NCBI RefSeq assembly: GCF_049200465.1
Contig: NZ_CP120836.1
Span: 4,278,001 to 4,342,000, forward strand
Reading direction: 5' to 3'
DNA: 64,000 nucleotides
DNA from: Leptothermofonsia sp049200465
GTDB taxonomy: Bacteria > Cyanobacteriota > Cyanobacteriia > Leptolyngbyales > Leptolyngbyaceae
Shown here: one piece after another, positions 60,457 through 64,000 of the stretch
How positions within the stretch are numbered: position 1 is the first letter of the stretch
Layout: each line of letters begins with the position of its first letter
Notes under the pieces: generated by a model
The model's input: only the letters and a program-made list of their open reading frames with translations
Databases searched by the model: none
Told to the model about the DNA's origin: nothing
Position numbers and translations under genes: made by a program

Positions 60457-61257
60457 ATGCAAGATGAGGTTTTACGCAAAGAGCAGGCATTTCACGATCA
60501 ATGGGCGGCAGCGATCGATGTAGACGGCATTCGGGTTGCCGACTACTTTGAAGCCTGTACCGCTCCTGAAAACCGTTTTATTTTGAAGCAACTGGGAGAG
60601 GTGCGAGGCAAGTATTTGCTTGACCTGGGTTGTGGAGCGGGAGAAAACAGCGTTTATTTCGCACTGAAAGGGGCCCAATGTGTTGCCGCAGATTACTCAC
60701 CGGGGATGGTAGAAGTTGCGCTGAAACTGGCAGAAAAAAATGGCGTTAAAGTGGCGGGGCATGTGGTCAACGCGATGGCGATTGACTTTCCGGACAATAC
60801 CTTTGATATTGTGTACGCGTCTAACTTGTTACATCACATCCCTGATCCCCGCCTCGCGATTCGGGAGATGCATCGGGTACTAAAACCAGGGGGGAAAGCT
60901 TGCTTCTGGGATCCGTTGAAGCATAATCCAATTATCAATGTCTATCGCCGGATGGCAAGCCGGGTGAGGACTGAGGATGAAACGCCGCTGGATATTGGAA
61001 TTGTGAACTTTGTGCGATCGCAGTTTTCCCACACTGTCTGTGATACCTTCTGGCTCGCTACCCTCTGGATCTTCCTGCGCTTCTATCTGATTGAGCAGGT
61101 TAACCCCAATGAGGAGCGCTACTGGAAGAAAATCATTCTTGAACACAGGCGTCTAGAACCGAGTTATCGACAGCTTGAACGGTGCGATCACTGGTTGAAA
61201 AAGCTGCCGTTGATGAAACGCTTCGCCTGGAACCTGGCTGTAGTCGCTACGAAATAA
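60457..61257 (+). CDS. Class I SAM-dependent methyltransferase
   Basis: A 266-residue methyltransferase with a Rossmann fold: motif I LLDLGCGAGENSVYFALKG, motif II YSPGMVEVALKLAEKNG, IDFPDNTFDIVYASNLLHHIPDP and MHRVLKPGGKACFWDP. The C-terminal half contains a hydrophobic segment (FWLATLWIFLRFYLIEQ) and basic residues, suggesting a membrane-near lipid or quinone substrate; this is inference. It lies between repeat copies B1 and B2 together with the next gene. The ATG has GGAGAAG about five bases upstream. Confidence 0.9.
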   Translation: MQDEVLRKEQAFHDQWAAAIDVDGIRVADYFEACTAPENRFILKQLGEVRGKYLLDLGCGAGENSVYFALKGAQCVAADYSPGMVEVALKLAEKNGVKVAGHVVNAMAIDFPDNTFDIVYASNLLHHIPDPRLAIREMHRVLKPGGKACFWDPLKHNPIINVYRRMASRVRTEDETPLDIGIVNFVRSQFSHTVCDTFWLATLWIFLRFYLIEQVNPNEERYWKKIILEHRRLEPSYRQLERCDHWLKKLPLMKRFAWNLAVVATK

Positions 61258-61394
61258 AGCCACGCCATAGTAAGGTAGGCAATGCCCACCCTACTCAAGA
61301 CTCATTCATTTGTACTATCAAATCTTAACAACAGCTTGACCTCTAGCAGCCTTGGAGGTAGCCTAAAGAAGCTCTTTATTAGTACACTTGTTCT

Positions 61395-62195
61395 ATGAAG
61401 ACTAATCTCTGGGCCAGAGTGGTTGGAGCCTCGATCGCCCTTCTGGGCTCTGTCGCACTCTTCCATAGCCTCAAGCCCCCGTCCTACGCACAGGAACGTG
61501 CCGAAGTCACCCAGGCTGCGAATGGGCAGACGGTAGATCAAGTGGCAGAAAGCGATCGCGATTATTCCCTCGTTGCGGCTTCCACTGCTGCAACGTCTGT
61601 GGCCGCTGCGAATGCAAATCTGCCGCCCTGCCCTACTCCAGACCAAAAAACGACTGGAGTACTGATTGAGGGCGATCGTCCAGGAGAAAACTCTGGACGT
61701 AAAGAAAAGATTGATGCCGTTGTCCGACAGCACAATCTGCAAGGGAAGTGGTGTCTCTCCGCCAAAACAGGTAACGCCACCTGGAATATCGATGGTGTGA
61801 GCGTGGATGAAGCGGTGAGAACCTTCAACCTCTTCAAAGAAGCCGGGTTGATTTCCATTGCCCGTCCTACTAATTCCGCAACGAGTGGTCGAGTCACCTG
61901 GCAACCTGCTGAAGCTGGTGGCAGCCAAAATGTCTCTACTTCCATGCTGGAAGCGCCTGCGGATATTAGTTTGAGTGAGGGAAACAGGGCAAACCGAGTT
62001 ACGGCAGGAACCGTACCCTATCGTTCTTCGGGAAATGCTATTGGGAGTGGCTGTGGGAGTGGCTGTGGAGCCATGAGGGAATCAGGGGGGACACAAGCCT
62101 GTCCCTGCCAACCAAACGGTCCCACTACCCGCAACCCGGCTCTGATGAGAAGGCCGATGATGTCTCGTGGTTGTGGGAGATCGGCTGCTATCTGA
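61395..62195 (+). CDS. Secreted protein with Cys/Gly-rich C-terminus
   Basis: A 266-residue protein of no family I know. A signal peptide (VVGASIALLGSVALFHSL, then PSYAQ) is followed by an Ala/Thr-rich linker (about 35-80) and a small domain (about 80-155, GKWCLSAKTGNATWNIDGV, VDEAVRTFNLFKEAGL). A low-complexity tail has GSGCGSGCGAM, QACPCQPNG and SRGCGRSAAI. Six cysteines occur in the last about 50 residues, embedded in Gly. The tail could bind metal or be a crosslinked or processed peptide; nothing in the neighbourhood (a methyltransferase upstream) proves this. A long antisense ORF opposite it is not real. Confidence 0.75.
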   Translation: MKTNLWARVVGASIALLGSVALFHSLKPPSYAQERAEVTQAANGQTVDQVAESDRDYSLVAASTAATSVAAANANLPPCPTPDQKTTGVLIEGDRPGENSGRKEKIDAVVRQHNLQGKWCLSAKTGNATWNIDGVSVDEAVRTFNLFKEAGLISIARPTNSATSGRVTWQPAEAGGSQNVSTSMLEAPADISLSEGNRANRVTAGTVPYRSSGNAIGSGCGSGCGAMRESGGTQACPCQPNGPTTRNPALMRRPMMSRGCGRSAAI

Positions 62196-62266
62196 GTAGC
62201 CGACTTCAGTGGCATGGAAATTTTCAGGGACAAGAAGTTCTTGCTCCGATGAAGTGCTGCCTGAGC

Positions 62267-62294
62267 CCTCGTCAGAAATGGCGAGGATTTTTTT
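62267..62294 (+). terminator. Rho-independent terminator
   Basis: CCTCG and CGAGG form a stem around a ten-base loop, followed by ATTTTTTT. It lies about 70 bases past the stop of the Cys/Gly-rich gene, the usual place for its terminator. Confidence 0.55.
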
Positions 62295-62316
62295 AACTTT
62301 AAATTATTTTATATTC

Positions 62317-62445
62317 AGTAGGTAGCCACAATTAATTTTAAAGGGATAATTTTAAAGGGAGGAGTGGGGGCTGTGCTCCCAGACAGGAGATTTCACCCCC
62401 TCCACCCGCGAAATTGTCCTTAAATTTAATCGCGCCCAGCTACTA
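62317..62445 (+). repeat. Family B repeat, copy B2
   Basis: AGTAGGTAGCCACAATTAATT at the left and TTTAATCGCGCCCAGCTAC at the right, as in copy B1 and in the same orientation. The centre is diverged (GTGGGGGCTGTGCTCCCAGA), and TAATTTTAAAGGG is duplicated (62332-62359). It precedes the glycosyltransferase gene. Confidence 0.85.
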
Positions 62446-62518
62446 CCTTCTTTTGAAACTTTGTATTCGCTCATTCATGTGCGAAAGTGAGAAGGCATGT
62501 GAACGCCCAAGGTGACCT

Positions 62519-64000
62519 ATGCCCTCCTTTGAGAAGTCTTCAAAGCGTTCTGCTGCCTGGTTTAGAGCGGGAATTTTTGCTGTCTGGCTGCTATCGCTGG
62601 TTCTCCGATTTTGGGGACTGGGGCGATTTAATACTCTTGTGTTTGATGAGGTCTATTATGTCAAGTTTGCCCATAACTACCTGACCCAGACCCCTTTTTT
62701 TGATGGGCATCCACCTTTAAGCAAGTATCTGATCGCGGCTAGTATGTGGATCGCCAAACAACTTCCCTTTGGGCATGATGCAGTGAATGGACTGGCCGGA
62801 GGAGCCTATGCCCCCTGGAGTTACCGCTGGTTAAATGCCCTGACGGGATCGTTGATCCCTCCAGCTATTGCTGGAATTGCCTATCAACTGACGCGCCGCT
62901 ACAGTTATGCCCTGATTGCTGCCCTCTTTGTAGCCCTGGATGGGATGTTGTTGGTAGAGTCGCGCTACGCCCTTAACAACGTCTACCTGATTATTTTTGG
63001 ATTACTGGGGTTGTGGTGTTTTCTGCTGGCACTCAGTGGTCCGCGATCGCTTCGGCAAGAACTGTGGTTGCTTCTCTCTGGCCTCTCCTTTGGAGCATCT
63101 GCTGCCATTAAGTGGAATGGACTCTGGTTTCTCCTGGGTGCCTATGGGTTGTGGGCCAGTGCCTGGGTCGTGCGTAGCGCTCAGGTTTTTCATGCGAAAC
63201 AAACGGGGGAGCCAGCCAGTGCTCTGGCTGAAACCAGACGGGATGATGGGAAAAAAAGCCCCTTACCGCAACTTACCAACCTCAAGCCAGGGCAAATTAT
63301 CTTTTACCTGGCCGTGGTTCCAGCTTTGTTCTACCGCATTACCTGGATTCCCCACCTGCGGTTCAACCCGGATAGCAGCTTCTGGGAACTACAAAAGCAA
63401 ATTTTGCTCTATCATCAGCGGGTGGGGGACGGCCCCAGGGTGCATCCCTACTGCTCAGACTGGTATACTTGGTTGCTGATGATCCGTCCGGTGGCCTACT
63501 TTTACCAAGTTACTCAACCGGGCGCACCATTACCCAATGGCAATTCAAATTTGGCGGCAACTCCAGATACAGTCATTTACGACGTTCATGCGATCGGGAA
63601 CCCCTTTTTATGGTGGCTTTCAACGATCGCCATTATCCTCGTGGCTGGAGTCCTCCTTTTACATACCATGTCCTGGATAACCCAAAAGTCGCCTCAAGTA
63701 CCGTCTACCATTTCTTCTCAGAACTCTTCCCTAGCATTGACCCCAACAGAGTTGTGGCTGGGAGTTTTCCTGATAGTCAATTACACTGCCAATCTGCTTC
63801 CCTGGGTTCCTGTGACGCGCTGTGTTTTTCTGTACCATTACATGGGAGCAGGAATCTTTGCAACGATGGCGATCGCCTGGCTCGTAGACCGCTGGCTCTA
63901 TAGCACCCAGCCCCGCCTGCGAACAATGGGGATCGGCACCATTGTCTTAATCGCGCTGGCGTTTATTTTTTGGATGCCGATTTATCTGGGGTTGCCGCTG
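62519..64000 (+). CDS. Dolichyl-phosphate-mannose-type glycosyltransferase (partial, runs off window)
   Basis: An open frame of 494 codons from ATG 62519 to the window end without a stop; the gene is therefore truncated by the window only. The N-terminus has hydrophobic helix GIFAVWLLSLVLRFWGLG, then the catalytic loop TLVFDEVYYVKFAHNYL (acidic pair DE) and FFDGHPPLSKYLIAASMW, typical of the PMT/GT39 family. Many further helices follow (LLGLWCFLLALSG, FLWWLSTIAIILVAGVLLL). The C-terminal motif VTRCVFLYHYMGAG matches the PMT four-helix domain. Function: sugar transfer from a polyprenyl-phosphate donor across the membrane. Confidence 0.9.
   Translation, partial: MPSFEKSSKRSAAWFRAGIFAVWLLSLVLRFWGLGRFNTLVFDEVYYVKFAHNYLTQTPFFDGHPPLSKYLIAASMWIAKQLPFGHDAVNGLAGGAYAPWSYRWLNALTGSLIPPAIAGIAYQLTRRYSYALIAALFVALDGMLLVESRYALNNVYLIIFGLLGLWCFLLALSGPRSLRQELWLLLSGLSFGASAAIKWNGLWFLLGAYGLWASAWVVRSAQVFHAKQTGEPASALAETRRDDGKKSPLPQLTNLKPGQIIFYLAVVPALFYRITWIPHLRFNPDSSFWELQKQILLYHQRVGDGPRVHPYCSDWYTWLLMIRPVAYFYQVTQPGAPLPNGNSNLAATPDTVIYDVHAIGNPFLWWLSTIAIILVAGVLLLHTMSWITQKSPQVPSTISSQNSSLALTPTELWLGVFLIVNYTANLLPWVPVTRCVFLYHYMGAGIFATMAIAWLVDRWLYSTQPRLRTMGIGTIVLIALAFIFWMPIYLGLPL

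Noticed and set aside
61302..61928. 208-codon minus-strand ORF opposite the Cys/Gly-rich protein
   Set aside because: The plus frame has a signal peptide, structured domain and terminator downstream; the minus frame shows no domain.
60315..62445. Composite transposon bounded by repeats B1 and B2
   Set aside because: No transposase or target-site duplication is visible and the repeats are in direct orientation; kept only as a finding about the repeat.

Overview
The window is chromosomal DNA of a cyanobacterium. The evidence is the dense scatter of the HIP1 octamer GCGATCGC in coding sequence, cyanobacterium-typical genes (GUN4, SepF, a PilMNOQ cluster without PilP, a membrane-anchored YvcK/CofD, a DUF3288 protein, an Mla/TGD-like MCE protein with its ATPase, a diheme cytochrome c next to secA) and many intergenic repeats. 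A filamentous Leptolyngbya-like lineage is plausible but is only a guess. Almost every gene is housekeeping or conserved accessory. I see no prophage, insertion sequence, CRISPR array or obvious defence island.

Layout. 1-5.6 kb: a small conserved regulator-like protein, tRNA-Glu(UUC), a frameshifted coiled-coil remnant, an ABC1/UbiB kinase-like protein, and a GAF histidine kinase broken by a one-base slip in a homopolymer. 5.6-10 kb: HerA-like ATPase, a membrane-anchored unknown, a histidine phosphatase and a VOC protein. 10-16 kb, minus strand: ftsI with a small FtsL-like membrane protein, and the MCE/MlaD protein with its ABC ATPase. 16-21.4 kb: YvcK-like protein, tsaE, tmk, a conserved small protein and two tandem FHA proteins. 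21.4-26 kb: copper P1B-ATPase, a small membrane protein and a CPBP protease. 26-34 kb: a double-domain histidine phosphatase, a dihydroorotase paralogue that has lost metal ligands, an M16 peptidase, a truncated exonuclease, dinB, a secreted Cys protein and a PQQ-type sugar dehydrogenase lipoprotein. 34-39.5 kb: pilM-N-O-Q. 40-48.8 kb: NurA-domain nuclease, alpha/beta hydrolase, GNAT, diheme cytochrome c, secA, metallophosphoesterase and sepF. 48.8-56 kb: a degenerate GAF histidine kinase, GUN4, a RfaE/HldE-type nucleotidyltransferase, KDPG-aldolase-like protein, L,D-transpeptidase, sensor kinase and a Gfo/Idh/MocA oxidoreductase. 56-64 kb: a secreted protein with a divergent L,D-transpeptidase-like region, MgtC-like protein, two membrane glycosyltransferases (the second runs off the window), a methyltransferase and a Cys/Gly-tailed secreted protein.

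Functional groupings: envelope and division (ftsI, FtsL-like, sepF, L,D-transpeptidases, MCE transport), DNA repair (HerA and NurA about 33 kb apart, dinB, an exonuclease fragment), motility/DNA uptake (pilMNOQ) and protein export (secA).

The most unusual layer is repetitive DNA. (i) An approximately 110-bp palindromic repeat with TATAG/CTATA ends occurs in five copies, and a second family shares its GC-rich core but has different ends. (ii) Low-complexity filler sits between genes, also appears in frame inside the copper ATPase and the NurA protein, replaces the 3' part of an exonuclease, and forms the pyrimidine-rich leaders of dinB, nurA and secA. (iii) A 122-nt sequence folds on paper into a three-way junction. 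No convincing new multi-gene system was found. The best leads are the filler invasions, the degenerate enzymes (dihydroorotase and histidine kinase) and the structured intergenic element.
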